64,000 nucleotides of DNA from Dactylosporangium fulvum (GCF_025137375.1 NZ_CP073720.1:2380501-2444500), one strand, 5' to 3'; positions 8,694 to 18,035 are shown, numbered from the stretch's first letter. The notes: generated by a model from the letters alone, not told the origin. A program made the numbers and translations.

Positions 8694-9911
8694 GTGAGCG
8701 ATCGGGGCAGGAGCCGCCGCACCGCGAGGCCGACCAAGGTCACCCGGCCCAACGCGGCGCCCGCGACATCGACGCCGGAGGAGACCGCGACGGACGACGC
8801 GGCCGACGAGGCGGCGACCGCGGCGACGGCCGGCGGCGTGACGGCCGGTGCGGCCGGCGCCGAAAGCGACACTTCGGACAGCGCCACGGCGAAAAGCGAG
8901 GTCGCGGCGAAGGGCGAGGTCGGGGCGGCGAATGGTGGTGCGGCCGGGAAGGCCGGCGCCACCACGAAGGGTGAGGCCGCGGACGCCGCCACGCCGCAGG
9001 ACGGCGCGCTCGCGGAGAGCGACCCGGACGCGGACAGGGCGGACGACGCAGCCGCCGGCGCGGCAGATGCGACCACCACTGACGAGGCCGCCGCCGACGA
9101 GGCTGAGGCCAAGGGCGGCAAGGACGGCGCGGCTAAGGCCGCTGACGAGGCCGCTGACGAGGCGGCTGACGAGGACGCCGCCGACGAGGCTGAGGCCAAG
9201 GACGCCAAGGACAAGGGCAAAGAGGTCAAAACGGGCCGGAACAAGGCGCCCGCGCCGCTGACCAAGGCCGAGAAGCGCGCCGCCGCGCGGGTCGCCGCGG
9301 CCAAGGCCGCCAGGCGCAGGCGTGTGGGGCAGGCCTTCGCCGGCACGCTGATCGTCCTGCTGGCGGTCGGCGGTGCGTTCGCCGGCGTCTGGTACTTCGG
9401 CGACCGCGCCGAGGAGAAGCGGGTCCAGTGCAAGCCGCAGGGGCAGACCGAGTACCCGCCGCTGCTCGGCGGCTTCGACAAGCGGCTGGCCACGGAGCCG
9501 ACCGTCGAGGCCGGCACCGGTGAGGAGCCCAAGTTGCTCGAGAAGAAGATCCTCATCGAGGGCCCCTGCAAGACCGTCAAACCGGGTCAGACCGTCACCG
9601 TCAATTATGTCGGCGTGACGTTCAAGGACGGCAAGATGTTCGACTCGTCGTGGTCGAAGAAGCAGACGTTCGACACGGAGGTCGGCCTGAAGCAGCAGGG
9701 CCAGCGGCCGCGGGTCATCGAGGGCTGGGACGAGGGCCTGGTCGGCGTCAAGGTGGGCAGCCGGGTGCAGTTGGACATCCCGCCGAAGCTGGCCTACGGC
9801 GAGACCCCGCCGCAGGGCGCACCGGCCGGCACGCTGCGCTTCATCGTCGACGTCCTCGACGCGAAGGACGCCAACGACATGGGCGGCCTGCCCGCCGGCC
9901 TGGGCAACTAG
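8694..9911 (+). CDS. membrane-anchored FKBP-type peptidyl-prolyl isomerase
   Basis: 405 residues from GTG 8694. About 200 residues of Ala/Asp/Glu/Lys-rich low complexity come first, then a basic stretch KAARRRRVGQ, one membrane helix (TLIVLLAVGGAFAGVWYFG) and an extracytoplasmic FKBP domain: GQTVTVNYVGVTF, GKMFDSSW, VIEGWDEGLVGVKVGSRVQL, IPPKLAYGE and GTLRFIVDVL. The isomerase would assist folding of secreted proteins. A GTG at 8664 is also possible but lacks a ribosome site; 8694 has AGGGGAG upstream. The gene ends at a strong terminator. The long acidic tail is unusual in length. Confidence 0.88.
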   Translation: MSDRGRSRRTARPTKVTRPNAAPATSTPEETATDDAADEAATAATAGGVTAGAAGAESDTSDSATAKSEVAAKGEVGAANGGAAGKAGATTKGEAADAATPQDGALAESDPDADRADDAAAGAADATTTDEAAADEAEAKGGKDGAAKAADEAADEAADEDAADEAEAKDAKDKGKEVKTGRNKAPAPLTKAEKRAAARVAAAKAARRRRVGQAFAGTLIVLLAVGGAFAGVWYFGDRAEEKRVQCKPQGQTEYPPLLGGFDKRLATEPTVEAGTGEEPKLLEKKILIEGPCKTVKPGQTVTVNYVGVTFKDGKMFDSSWSKKQTFDTEVGLKQQGQRPRVIEGWDEGLVGVKVGSRVQLDIPPKLAYGETPPQGAPAGTLRFIVDVLDAKDANDMGGLPAGLGN

Positions 9912-9926
9912 CGCACCCGTAGTCAC

Positions 9927-9963
9927 AACAGAGGCCGACCTGCCCGGCGGGTCGGCCTCTGTT
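9927..9963 (+). terminator. rho-independent-type hairpin after the FKBP gene
   Basis: Perfect 14-bp stem, AACAGAGGCCGACC (9927-9940) pairing with 9950-9963, with a 9-nt loop, 15 bp after the stop codon. There is no clear T-run, as is common in high-GC actinobacteria. Confidence 0.85.
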
Positions 9964-10138
9964 CTGCGGCCCGGCCCCGAACGGCCACCCGGCGAGCACC
10001 GACGACCCGCGGACGGGATATCCCTCCACAGCGGCATTCCCCACCGGAATACCGTCGCGAGGCACCATCACCCCGCCCGTAAGGCCGCGATCCCCGATGA
10101 TCCACCCGATCCACCGGCAACCAGATCGTGAAAACTTT

Positions 10139-11317
10139 CTAGAGGTCGGTGGCGCGCCGGCGCAGCCGCTCCACCACACCCGGGTGAGGCCACGACCGCA
10201 GGCGGTAACGCTCCGGTGTCAGATCCGGCTCCGGCTCGAGGTCGACCTCGCGCGCCACGTCGTCCCAGGCCACGAAGAACGGGTCCGCGCCGTCGGACGG
10301 GAACGACACGTAGTCGGCCCGGGGCAGCAGCGTGTCGACCCCATCGGCCCAGCTGGCGACCGAGAACATCCTGCCCCGGCCCTCCGCGACCATGAGCCTC
10401 GCGACGAACGCGTCGGTCTCCAGGTGGGCCGCCTGCGCCGCGTACTCGTTCGAGGCGAGCAGCACCTCGGCCCGGTGCACGACGGGCAAGAGCGGGTGGT
10501 CGGCCGGCACCGTGTAGGGCACGACCGCCCCGGTCCCGTCGACGGTGTAGCCCATGGTGGAGATGGGGCGGGCGGCCTCGCGGTACTCCTCCTCGATGAT
10601 CCCGAAGAGCTTGTCGATGCCGTCGTGGTCCGCGGCCAGCACCACGCCGGTGGTGTCCGGGACGAACACGACCGGCCGGCCGCCGACGTGCCGGCCCTGT
10701 GCCGCCAGCCAGCCGTCGACCAGCAGGTGCGAGGCCCAGTACGCGTCGCCGGACTCGACCATGCGCACGATCGACACCTGGTCGCCGTCCGGGCGCGCGG
10801 TCCGCTCGGTGTGCTCGGCGAGATTGGCGCGGGCCCGGTCGTAGACGACCCGCTCGGTGACGCCCCACGTCGCGAGCTGGACCGGCGTGACGTACATGAT
10901 CGAGGTCGGCTGGTCGACGACGACGAACTCGGCGAGGTACGGCAGCGCGGGCCGGCGCAGCGGGCGCGGGGCGCCGCCGGGCACGCCGAGGCCGAACGAC
11001 ACCGGTCGCAGCAGCGGTCGCAGCAGGGGCGCGACCGCCTCCCACGTGTCGGGTGCCCCGGGGTTGAACACCACCGCCGTGAGGAACGCCGCGATGCGCT
11101 CCCGCCGCTCGGTCCGGCCCGCGCCGTCGCACTCGCGGAAGAGGTTGCCGAGGTAGGCCAGCGACGGCGTCGTCGTCTTCGAGTCGCGGCGCAACTGGAT
11201 CGCGAACTGCTCGGGCAGGTAGCGCGCCTCCGCCACGCCGGCGTCCCGGACGGCGGTCAGCACCTGGCGAGCGAACCGCTCGCGCGGCGACCCGAACACC
11301 TTGTCCACCAGCCCCAT
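10139..11317 (-). CDS. DUF1444/YtpQ-like conserved protein
   Basis: 392 residues, no signal peptide or membrane helix. The overall pattern (an N-terminal LGNLFREC segment, a central LPYLAEFVVVDQPTSIMYVTP, a region with SGDAYWASHLLVD and PVVFVPDTTGVVLA) recalls the DUF1444 (YtpQ) family, whose function is unknown. This assignment is from pattern only. ATG at 11317 is the only reasonable start. It is divergent from the TPP enzyme, with 65 bp between starts, so a shared promoter region is likely. Confidence 0.65.
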   Translation of the reverse strand: MGLVDKVFGSPRERFARQVLTAVRDAGVAEARYLPEQFAIQLRRDSKTTTPSLAYLGNLFRECDGAGRTERRERIAAFLTAVVFNPGAPDTWEAVAPLLRPLLRPVSFGLGVPGGAPRPLRRPALPYLAEFVVVDQPTSIMYVTPVQLATWGVTERVVYDRARANLAEHTERTARPDGDQVSIVRMVESGDAYWASHLLVDGWLAAQGRHVGGRPVVFVPDTTGVVLAADHDGIDKLFGIIEEEYREAARPISTMGYTVDGTGAVVPYTVPADHPLLPVVHRAEVLLASNEYAAQAAHLETDAFVARLMVAEGRGRMFSVASWADGVDTLLPRADYVSFPSDGADPFFVAWDDVAREVDLEPEPDLTPERYRLRSWPHPGVVERLRRRATDL

Positions 11318-11382
11318 GTGGTTGCACGGTACCGGATCGCCAGCTGAGGTTTGGACCCGTCGTCTCCGGCAAAGCCGAGGGT

Positions 11383-13152
11383 ATGACGAAGCAGACCGTG
11401 GGTGAGGCGATCATCGCTCGACTGGCCGACTGGGGCGTCGACACCGTGTTCGGGCTGCCCGGCGACGGCATCAACGGCCTGATGGAGGGCCTGCGCCGCA
11501 ACGCCGACCGGGTGCGGTTCGTCCTGGTGCACCACGAGGAGGCGGCCGCGTTCATGGCCACCGCCCATGCCAAGGCGACCGGACGGCTCGGGGTGTGCCT
11601 GGCCACGTCCGGTCCCGGCGGCATTCACCTGGCCAATGGCCTCTACGACGCCAAACTCGACCACGCGCCGGTCCTCGCGCTCACCGGCATGCAGGAGTCG
11701 AGTGTCCTGGGCACCGCCTACCAGCAGGAGGTCCACCTCGACCGGCTGTTCCAGGACGTCGCCGAGTACGACGAGCCGATCGTGAACCCCGCGCAGGTGC
11801 CGGCGCTCGTCGACATCGCCGTGCGTACCGCGCTCGCCCGGCGGGGCGTCGCACACCTGACGATCCCCAACGACGTGCAGGTCGCGAGGGCGGGGGACAA
11901 CCCGTTCGAGGAGGTCGGCCCGGTCCGCGAGCCGGCGACGGCGCCGGTGTGGGTACACCCGCCGGTCCGTCCCGCCGACGACGACCTTCAGGCCGCCGCC
12001 GACCTGCTCAACGCGGGTGAGCGCGTCGCGATCCTGGCCGGCGTCGGCGCCCGGCACGCGGGTGCGCTGGTCGAGCTGACCGCCGATGTGCTCGGCGCGC
12101 CGATCGTCAAGTCGCTGCTCGGCAAGATGTCGGTGCCCGACGACTCGCCGTTCACCGTCGGCGGGCTCGGGCTGCTCGGCACCGCGCCCAGCGAGGACCT
12201 GATGGACGAGTGCGACACCCTGCTCATGGTGGGGACGAACTTCCCGTACACGAAGTTCCTGCCGGAGCCGGGCAAGGCCCGCGTGATCCAGATCGACGCC
12301 GAACCCGCACGGGTCGGCACCCGGATCCCCACCGACGTGCCGCTGGTCGGCGACGCGGGCGCGACGCTGGAGTCGCTCCTGCCCCGCCTGAAGCGCCGCG
12401 AGGACCGCCGTCATCTGCGCAAATACCAGGAGAAGATGCGCGACTGGCGGGAGAAGATGGCCGCGCTGGAGGAACCGGAGCGGGATCCGATCGCGCCGCA
12501 GTACCTGGTGCGGGAGCTGGACCGGGCCGCCACCGCCGACGCCATCCTCTGCTGTGACTCCGGCACCGTCGCCACGTGGGCGGCGCGGCACTGGCAGGTG
12601 ACCGGCCGGCGCGAGTTCTACCTGTCCGGCACGCTCGCCACGATGGCGCCCGGGCTGCCCTATGCCGTCGCCCTGCAGCACGAGTACCCGGGGCGGCAGT
12701 GCATCGCGTACGTCGGCGACGGCGGCTTCGCCATGCTGATGGCCGAGTTCCACACCGCCGCGCGGTACGGGCTGCCGGTGAAGGTCGTCATCAACAACAA
12801 CAACGCGCTCGGGATGATCATCTGGGAGCAGATGGTGCTCGGCCTCCCGGAGTTCGGTGTGCGCTTCGGCGACCCGGCGCCGGACTACGCGGCCTGGGCC
12901 CGCGGGTGCGGCGGCTACGGCGCGCACGTCACCGACCCCCGGGACCTGCCCGGCAAGCTGCGCGAGGCGCTGGCGTTCGACGGCCCGGCGCTTGTCGACG
13001 TCGTCGTCGACGCCAACGAGCCGCCGATGCCGGCGAAGGTGACCTACCAGCAGGCGGTCAAGTTCGCCGAGGCGTTCCTGCGCGGCCAGCCGCACCGGGC
13101 GAGCATCGCGACCACGATCCTCAAGGACCGCATCACCCAGTTGAAGGGCTGA
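11383..13152 (+). CDS. thiamine-pyrophosphate enzyme, pyruvate oxidase (PoxB)-like
   Basis: 589 residues with the three-domain POX/ALS fold: an N-terminal PYR domain with FGLPGDGINGLMEGL and the cofactor-activating Glu in VHHEEAAAFMATAHAK (about residue 52); a middle domain with VAILAGVGARHAG; and a C-terminal PP domain with the Mg/TPP motif GDGGFAMLMAEFHTA ending in VINNNN (about residues 445-472). The central PIVKSLLGKMSVPDDSPFTVGGLGLLG resembles pyruvate:quinone oxidases rather than biosynthetic acetolactate synthase, and no small ALS subunit is nearby. Exact substrate is inferred. Confidence 0.82.
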   Translation: MTKQTVGEAIIARLADWGVDTVFGLPGDGINGLMEGLRRNADRVRFVLVHHEEAAAFMATAHAKATGRLGVCLATSGPGGIHLANGLYDAKLDHAPVLALTGMQESSVLGTAYQQEVHLDRLFQDVAEYDEPIVNPAQVPALVDIAVRTALARRGVAHLTIPNDVQVARAGDNPFEEVGPVREPATAPVWVHPPVRPADDDLQAAADLLNAGERVAILAGVGARHAGALVELTADVLGAPIVKSLLGKMSVPDDSPFTVGGLGLLGTAPSEDLMDECDTLLMVGTNFPYTKFLPEPGKARVIQIDAEPARVGTRIPTDVPLVGDAGATLESLLPRLKRREDRRHLRKYQEKMRDWREKMAALEEPERDPIAPQYLVRELDRAATADAILCCDSGTVATWAARHWQVTGRREFYLSGTLATMAPGLPYAVALQHEYPGRQCIAYVGDGGFAMLMAEFHTAARYGLPVKVVINNNNALGMIIWEQMVLGLPEFGVRFGDPAPDYAAWARGCGGYGAHVTDPRDLPGKLREALAFDGPALVDVVVDANEPPMPAKVTYQQAVKFAEAFLRGQPHRASIATTILKDRITQLKG

Positions 13153-13156
13153 CATC

Positions 13157-13414
13157 ATGCGATCGCAGCCACGCAACGCCCGGGGAACGATCGGGCACCC
13201 GTACAGCGCGCTCAACCTCCGGTTGCTGCTGGCGGTGTTCGGCTTCGTCACCAGCACGGTTCTCGCCGTGCTGGCCTGGACGGCCGGGATTGCCTGGCTG
13301 GCGATCGTGTTGTTGGCGCTGGCGGCGTCGGCGCTGGTCGACATGGTGGTGGTGGAACTGCGCCGTCGGGCCCGGCGCCGTGAGGGCGGCGGACGGGGTT
13401 CACTGTTCGAATGA
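13157..13414 (+). CDS. small membrane protein, DUF6343-like
   Basis: 85 residues: a basic N-terminus (MRSQPRNARGTIGHPYSALNLR), two adjoining hydrophobic helices (LLLAVFGFVTSTVLAVLAW and AGIAWLAIVLLALAASALVDMVV), and a basic tail. Resembles the actinobacterial DUF6343 family of two-helix proteins of unknown function. ATG 13157 starts 4 bp after the TPP-enzyme stop, so the two are probably co-transcribed. Confidence 0.7.
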   Translation: MRSQPRNARGTIGHPYSALNLRLLLAVFGFVTSTVLAVLAWTAGIAWLAIVLLALAASALVDMVVVELRRRARRREGGGRGSLFE

Positions 13415-13417
13415 CCC

Positions 13418-13810
13418 CTACCTGGCGCGGTGGGCGCCGGAGGAGCGCATAGTTCGGATCCAGAGCCGGGTGCGGCCGACGGTCATCGCGACCCCGCCGG
13501 GGATGCGCAGTCCGCCGAGGCCGATCACGCCGCCGACCAGGACGACGCCGCCGAACGCGAGCAGGCCGGACGCGGCGAGCAGGTACATCGTCTTGTCGTC
13601 GTCCGGGTCGGGCACGTCCTTCGCGGTCGACCTGTCCTGGTCGACGCCGCTCTGGTCGCCGTCGGGCTGCTGCCCGGCGACGACACTGGCCCGGTCGACC
13701 AGCGCCGGGCCGTGGTCCGCCGGGCCGGGGTCGTAGGCCGCCTGGGCGGCGCTGAGTGTCCCGATCGCGAGAGCCGCTCCGGCCACACACTGCCATGCCT
13801 TGGTTCTCAT
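13418..13810 (-). CDS. exported single-pass membrane protein, unknown
   Basis: 130 residues from ATG 13810. Signal-peptide-like start (MRTKAWQCVAGAALAIGTLSAAQA), an acidic/polar middle (QSGVDQDRSTAKDVPDPDDDK), then a membrane helix (MYLLAASGLLAFGGVVLVGGVIGL) and a basic cytoplasmic end. I do not recognise the family. Its stop lies 3 bp from the stop of the convergent DUF6343-like gene. Confidence 0.6.
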   Translation of the reverse strand: MRTKAWQCVAGAALAIGTLSAAQAAYDPGPADHGPALVDRASVVAGQQPDGDQSGVDQDRSTAKDVPDPDDDKTMYLLAASGLLAFGGVVLVGGVIGLGGLRIPGGVAMTVGRTRLWIRTMRSSGAHRAR

Positions 13811-13972
13811 CGAGCCGGGTCTACTCCACTCATCCGAACGTCCGGTTTCCCGCACCGGTCGTGTACTTCTCGGGCCGGACGTGCACGGTAGGTGGCATTC
13901 GGGTGAGTTGGCGACGTCCGCCGCTCGCCCGCCGAGGGTGAACGGCGGCCTCACCCGTGGCACAGTGAGCGC

Positions 13973-14308
13973 GTGCTGATCTACAAGATCCTGCTGCCCG
14001 CCGAGTGGGCGCAGTTCGAGGCCACCGGGCGCTTCGACGGCTCGCCGCTGGACCTGCGCGACGGGTACGTCCACCTGTCCGCGCGCGACCAGATCGCCGG
14101 CACCGCCCGGCGGTTCTTCGCCGACGTGCCCGACCTCGTCGTCGCCGCGGTCGACGCGCAGATGCTCGGCGCGTGGCTGCGCTGGGAGGTCTCCGTCAAC
14201 GGCGGCCCCTACCCGCATCTCTACGCGCCGCTGCCCCGGGCCGCGGTCGTCGCCGTGCACCGCGTCGCCGGCGCCGAGTCGGTCGACGACGTGGTGCCGC
14301 GGACCTGA
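13973..14308 (+). CDS. DUF952 domain protein
   Basis: 111 residues starting at GTG 13973. Matches the DUF952 pattern: IYKILLPAEW at the start, GSPLDLRDGYVHLSARDQIAGTA in the middle, and GGPYPHLYAPLPRAAVVAV near the end. The family is small, cytoplasmic and has a fold related to glutathione S-transferase-like/ART-like proteins; its role is unknown. It stands alone between divergent and convergent neighbours. Confidence 0.8.
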   Translation: MLIYKILLPAEWAQFEATGRFDGSPLDLRDGYVHLSARDQIAGTARRFFADVPDLVVAAVDAQMLGAWLRWEVSVNGGPYPHLYAPLPRAAVVAVHRVAGAESVDDVVPRT

Positions 14309-14369
14309 CGGATCAGCAGCGAGGGGCTCCGCGTCGCTGACGAGCACGACCGGCCCCACCCGGGCCGGT

Positions 14370-15374
14370 TCAGCGCAGGCGCTGCTCCAGGACCTGGCCG
14401 GGCCACTCGGTGCCGTCGGGGCGGGGGACGGTGAACCGTGCGGACGGGGTGAGGCCCTGCCGCTCGTACCAGCCGACGAGCGCCCGGTCGTCGCCGCCGT
14501 AGCAGTCGACGCGCAGCAGGCCGAGCCCGCGCTGCACCGCCAGGGCGCGGGCGTGGTCGAGCAGCACGCCGCCGAGCCCGTCCCCCTTGCGCGTGCGGTC
14601 GGTGACGAGCAGGTTGACGTACAGCTCCGGCTCGTCGACGGCCGGCACCCACTCCTGCGCCGCCCCGACGGCCAGCCCGCCCACCACCGCGCCGCCGCTC
14701 TCGGCGACGTACAGCTGGCCCTGCGTCGCCCACCGCATCATCGCCGCCACCCGGCGCGGGTTGGTCGAGTGCGGCTCCGTGCCCCACTGCCCGGTGCGGC
14801 CCAGGCCGACGAGCCACTCGGTGGCGTCGTCGAGCAGGGCGAGCACGGGGGTGACGTCGGCGAGGGTTCCCGGCCGTACGTGCACCGGCGGCGCGCCCTC
14901 CGGCGTCATCAGCAGCTCCAGCTCCAGTTCGTCGTGGAGGGTGATGCCGTAGTCGCCGACGACCGGGATGGCCGGCTTGTGCAGCCGGGCCCGCTGGACC
15001 GCGCCCGGGTGGGCACGGGTGATGCGCATGCCGCGGCGCTGGTAGAAGCGCAGCGCGTCGAGGTTGTCGTTGGTGGTGATGAGCCACACACGGCGCACGC
15101 CGGACCGCACGGCAACCTCGCGAGCCGCCTCGAGCAGCGCGGTGCCGACACCCTGGCGACGCGCCGGTGCGTCGACAGTGACGATTTCCAGCCCAGGCGC
15201 GTCTACCTCATATGTGAGCAAACCGACCGGATTGCCATCAATTTCGGCGACCAATGCGGGTAGTTTCTCCGCATTTCGGATGCGATCTCCCGTGACCACC
15301 TGCGTGGCGCCGTAGGATGCGGACAGTACGCCCCGGATCCAGGGCAGATCTGTTTCATCGGCCGCTCTCACCAT
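14370..15374 (-). CDS. tandem GNAT acetyltransferase
   Basis: About 334 residues with two GNAT modules. The first (residues 1-150) has VDAPARRQGVGTALLEAAREVA with the R-x-x-G-x-G/A acetyl-CoA loop and LRFYQRRGMRIT; the second (about 175-334) has VTDRTRKGDGLGGVLLDHARALA and LVGWYERQGLTPSARF. Duplicated GNAT proteins often acetylate small molecules, but the substrate is not evident. ATG 15374 (MVRAADETD) is chosen since the domain begins there; an upstream in-frame start at 15401 is possible. Confidence 0.82.
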   Translation of the reverse strand: MVRAADETDLPWIRGVLSASYGATQVVTGDRIRNAEKLPALVAEIDGNPVGLLTYEVDAPGLEIVTVDAPARRQGVGTALLEAAREVAVRSGVRRVWLITTNDNLDALRFYQRRGMRITRAHPGAVQRARLHKPAIPVVGDYGITLHDELELELLMTPEGAPPVHVRPGTLADVTPVLALLDDATEWLVGLGRTGQWGTEPHSTNPRRVAAMMRWATQGQLYVAESGGAVVGGLAVGAAQEWVPAVDEPELYVNLLVTDRTRKGDGLGGVLLDHARALAVQRGLGLLRVDCYGGDDRALVGWYERQGLTPSARFTVPRPDGTEWPGQVLEQRLR

Positions 15375-15524
15375 CACCCGGGCGACCCTACTGCACACCA
15401 AAGGCAGTCGGGCACGGCATTAATTCATCGCATGACACAGACGTTGGCAAATTCGCGACACTCCGCTTCGCGATCTGTTGGGCCATGATGACCGTGGGCA
15501 TTTCCAAGGGGGAGAGGGCACGAG

Positions 15525-15899
15525 TTGGACGCACTCGAGCAGGCGCATCGCCGCGGCCGGTTCGTCAGCGTCCTCACCCTGGTGATGGCCCTGTTGTTCG
15601 GCGCCACGATCGGCGCCTCGTCCACGCACTCGGGCGCCGCCCATCAGCTGCTCGGCCGGCCCGGCAACCACACCTCGTGGGCCGGTGAACGGCCCGGCGG
15701 CCCGGGCGGGCAGCATCCCCTCCTGCTGCACACCGAGGGCGAACGGGTCGAGAACCAGGATGCCGCGGGTCACGCCGGCACACACCTCGCCTCCCACACG
15801 ACGCCGGCCCTCCCGGTCTCCCTCCTCGACCGACGGCCCGCAGGCGTGCGCCCGGCGCCCGCCCCTGCACGTGCCGAACTGCAGGTCTGGCGTACGTAG
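15525..15899 (+). CDS. putative small exported protein
   Basis: 124 residues from TTG 15525, preceded by GGGGGAGAGGG about 10 bases upstream. One hydrophobic segment near the N-terminus (FVSVLTLVMALLFGATIGASS) suggests a signal peptide or anchor; the rest is His/Gly/Pro/Ala-rich without a known domain. The opposite strand is also open here, so coding is supported mainly by the ribosome site and hydrophobic segment. Confidence 0.5.
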   Translation: MDALEQAHRRGRFVSVLTLVMALLFGATIGASSTHSGAAHQLLGRPGNHTSWAGERPGGPGGQHPLLLHTEGERVENQDAAGHAGTHLASHTTPALPVSLLDRRPAGVRPAPAPARAELQVWRT

Positions 15900-15958
15900 A
15901 TCGCTCCCCCCATCCCGTCGTTGTTGTTGGGCAGCTCGACACGGTTGGAGTGATGTCA

Positions 15959-16765
15959 ATGTCCGCATCCGCGGACGGTTCCTGCGTGCGCTCGGTCGTC
16001 CTGACCGGCGCGTCCCGAGGGCTCGGCGCGGCCCTGTTCCAAGCGCTGCAGGCAGATGGCGCCAGGGTGTACGGCCTGGCGCGCACTTTCACGGCCGAGC
16101 AAGAACTCCTGGCGGCACAACGGCCGGCGTCGGTGTGGCTGCGGGCGGGTGACCTGGGTGACACCGGGTCGGGCGTCCCGGCCCCGGACGGGCTCGGTCT
16201 CGCCGGCGGCGGCCTGCCGTCCGGCGCCGAGCTCGCCGCGTTCGTCGGCGACGCCGGGCCGGACGACGAGGTCGTGCTGTTGCACAACGCCGCCACGGTC
16301 GAGCCGATCGCGCTCGCCGGCGACCTGCCTCCGGCGGCGGTGCTCGCGGCGGTCAACCTCAACCTCGTCGCCCCGATCCTGCTCACCAACCTGTTCCTGG
16401 CCACGTTCCGGGCCAGCCGAGCGCGGCTGCGGATCGTGTACGTCGCGTCGGCGGCGGCCCACCGGGCGTACCCGGGCTGGGCGACGTACTGCGCGACGAA
16501 GGCGGGCGCCGAGGCGTTCATGCGTTGCGTGGGCGAGGCGGCCGGCGCGCCGTGTGAGGTGGAAATCATCGATCCCGGTGCGATCGAGACACAGATGCAG
16601 CGGACGCTGCGCGACCTCGGCGCCGGCCTGCCGGGCCACGCGCGGCTGGTCGAGCGGCACCAGGTCGGCGACATCGGCGATCCGTCGATGGTGGCGAAGG
16701 GCATCGTCCAGCGCCACTTCCCGCCGCTGGTGCCGCTGGCCGAGAACAACGCGGCCGCTGCCTAG
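15959..16765 (+). CDS. short-chain dehydrogenase/reductase
   Basis: 268 residues from ATG 15959, with GGAG 9 bp upstream (ATG 15953 and GTG 15950 are alternatives). The Rossmann NAD(P) motif TGASRGLG is near residue 17, LLHNAATVEPI corresponds to the NNAG motif, the catalytic Ser lies in VASAAAH and YxxxK appears as YCATK. C-terminal DPGAIETQM matches the substrate-side PG motif. The pattern is closest to sepiapterin/benzil-reductase-like SDRs. Gluconokinase follows after 151 bp. Confidence 0.85.
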   Translation: MSASADGSCVRSVVLTGASRGLGAALFQALQADGARVYGLARTFTAEQELLAAQRPASVWLRAGDLGDTGSGVPAPDGLGLAGGGLPSGAELAAFVGDAGPDDEVVLLHNAATVEPIALAGDLPPAAVLAAVNLNLVAPILLTNLFLATFRASRARLRIVYVASAAAHRAYPGWATYCATKAGAEAFMRCVGEAAGAPCEVEIIDPGAIETQMQRTLRDLGAGLPGHARLVERHQVGDIGDPSMVAKGIVQRHFPPLVPLAENNAAAA

Positions 16766-16916
16766 GGAGGCGGCAGGGGCGGCGCACCGTGGCCCGGGGC
16801 GGGGGTCACACGGGCCGGCCGGCGCGGGGCACCGCACCGGCCGGCCCGCTGCTCGTCCCCATCGACGGGCATGGCTCGGATGTGTGCCCCACCGGTCGCC
16901 CGGGTACCTTCAGCGC

Positions 16917-17459
16917 ATGGCAGACGCGCCGCAGCCGGCCTCCGGACCACCGCCGCTCTTCATCGTCATGGGCGTCGCCGGCACCGGGAAGACCACCGTC
17001 GGCTCGCTCCTCGCGCGGCGGCTGGGCTGGCGCTACGCGGAGGCCGACGACTTCCACCCGAAGTCCAACGTGGACAAGATGGCCGCCGGCACGCCGCTCA
17101 CCGACGAGGACCGCCGGCCGTGGCTCGCCGCGATCGCGCGATGGGTCGACGAGCGCGCCGCGCTCGGCGAGCCGGGGGTCGTCTCGTGCTCGGGGCTCAG
17201 ACGGGTTTACCGCGACCGGCTCCGCGACGGCCGTCCGCAGGTGCGCCTGGTGCTCCTCGAAGGGCCCCGTGAGCTGATCGCGCGCCGGCTCGCCGCCCGT
17301 CACGGCCATTTCATGCGCGCGGAGATGCTCGACAGCCAGTTCGCCGACCTGGAACTGCCCTGGCCGGACGAGGACGTGACCGAGGTGTCGGTTGATCCGC
17401 CGCCCGACGAGGTCGTGGACGCGATCCTCAAGGAGCACCCGGACGTCGAGCGGCTGTAG
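16917..17459 (+). CDS. gntK: gluconokinase
   Basis: 180 residues, usual length. Phosphorylates gluconate to 6-phosphogluconate. Walker A is VMGVAGTGKTTVGSLLA (residues 17-33), followed by AEADDFHPKSNVDKMAAGTPLTDEDRRPWL, a segment characteristic of GntK. HFMRAEMLDSQFADLELP near residue 138 is the lid region of the family. ATG 16917 gives a short extension before the P-loop. No gluconate permease or GntR regulator lies beside it. Confidence 0.92.
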   Translation: MADAPQPASGPPPLFIVMGVAGTGKTTVGSLLARRLGWRYAEADDFHPKSNVDKMAAGTPLTDEDRRPWLAAIARWVDERAALGEPGVVSCSGLRRVYRDRLRDGRPQVRLVLLEGPRELIARRLAARHGHFMRAEMLDSQFADLELPWPDEDVTEVSVDPPPDEVVDAILKEHPDVERL

Positions 17460-17525
17460 GCGCCCGGCACGGTGCGGAGCCGGCGCGGCGGGCCGCGGAC
17501 GGCTCAGCCGGCGTTCAGCCCGGGA

Positions 17526-18035
17526 TCACCGGTCGCCGCGCAGCTTGCCGTAGACGAGGACGTCGCGCCAGGTGCCGTCGCGGAACTCGGCCGAGCGCAG
17601 GATGCCCTCGCTGAGGAAGCCGACCTTCTCGAGGGCCTTCTGCTCGGCGATGTTCTCCGGCTGGGTCCGCGCCTCGATCCGGGGCGCCGGGCTGCTGGCG
17701 AACAGGTGGTCGCAGAGCAGCGTCTGGGCACGCCAGCCCACCCCGCGCCCGCGCCACTCGGGCAGCAGGACGATGCCGATGTTCCAGTACCGCGACAGGC
17801 CCGCTCCGGTCGCCTCCCAGCTCACGAACCCGGCCGCGGTCTCGTCGGCCTCGACCATGAGGCGGCCGTCGTCGGGGCCGAGATAACCGTCCAGGGCGAA
17901 GCGCCGCGCCGGGCCGGACGGGTCGTGGTAACCGGTCCACGCCGCGCCAGCGAGCCCCGGCTCGGTGACGAACCGCCGGAACATCGCCAGGTCGCTCTCG
18001 ACGACCGGCCGTAGCCGTACCCAGGTTTTCGTCAC
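17526..18035 (-). CDS. GNAT acetyltransferase, RimJ/RimL type
   Basis: 169 residues from GTG 18035, with AGGTGGGG just upstream. RimJ-like layout: WVRLRPVVESDLAMF at the start, IGIVLLPEWRGRGVGWRAQTLLCDHLF holding the acetyl-CoA loop, and IEARTQPENIAEQKALEKVGFLSEGILRSAEFRDGTWRDVLVYG at the end, which is diagnostic of this GNAT branch (N-terminal or small-molecule acetylation). Convergent with gntK. Confidence 0.85.
   Translation of the reverse strand: MTKTWVRLRPVVESDLAMFRRFVTEPGLAGAAWTGYHDPSGPARRFALDGYLGPDDGRLMVEADETAAGFVSWEATGAGLSRYWNIGIVLLPEWRGRGVGWRAQTLLCDHLFASSPAPRIEARTQPENIAEQKALEKVGFLSEGILRSAEFRDGTWRDVLVYGKLRGDR

Noticed and set aside
15420-15968. Minus-strand frame opposite the putative small exported protein
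   Set aside because: Cys/Arg-rich without domain or ribosome site; the plus strand has a better start and a hydrophobic signal.
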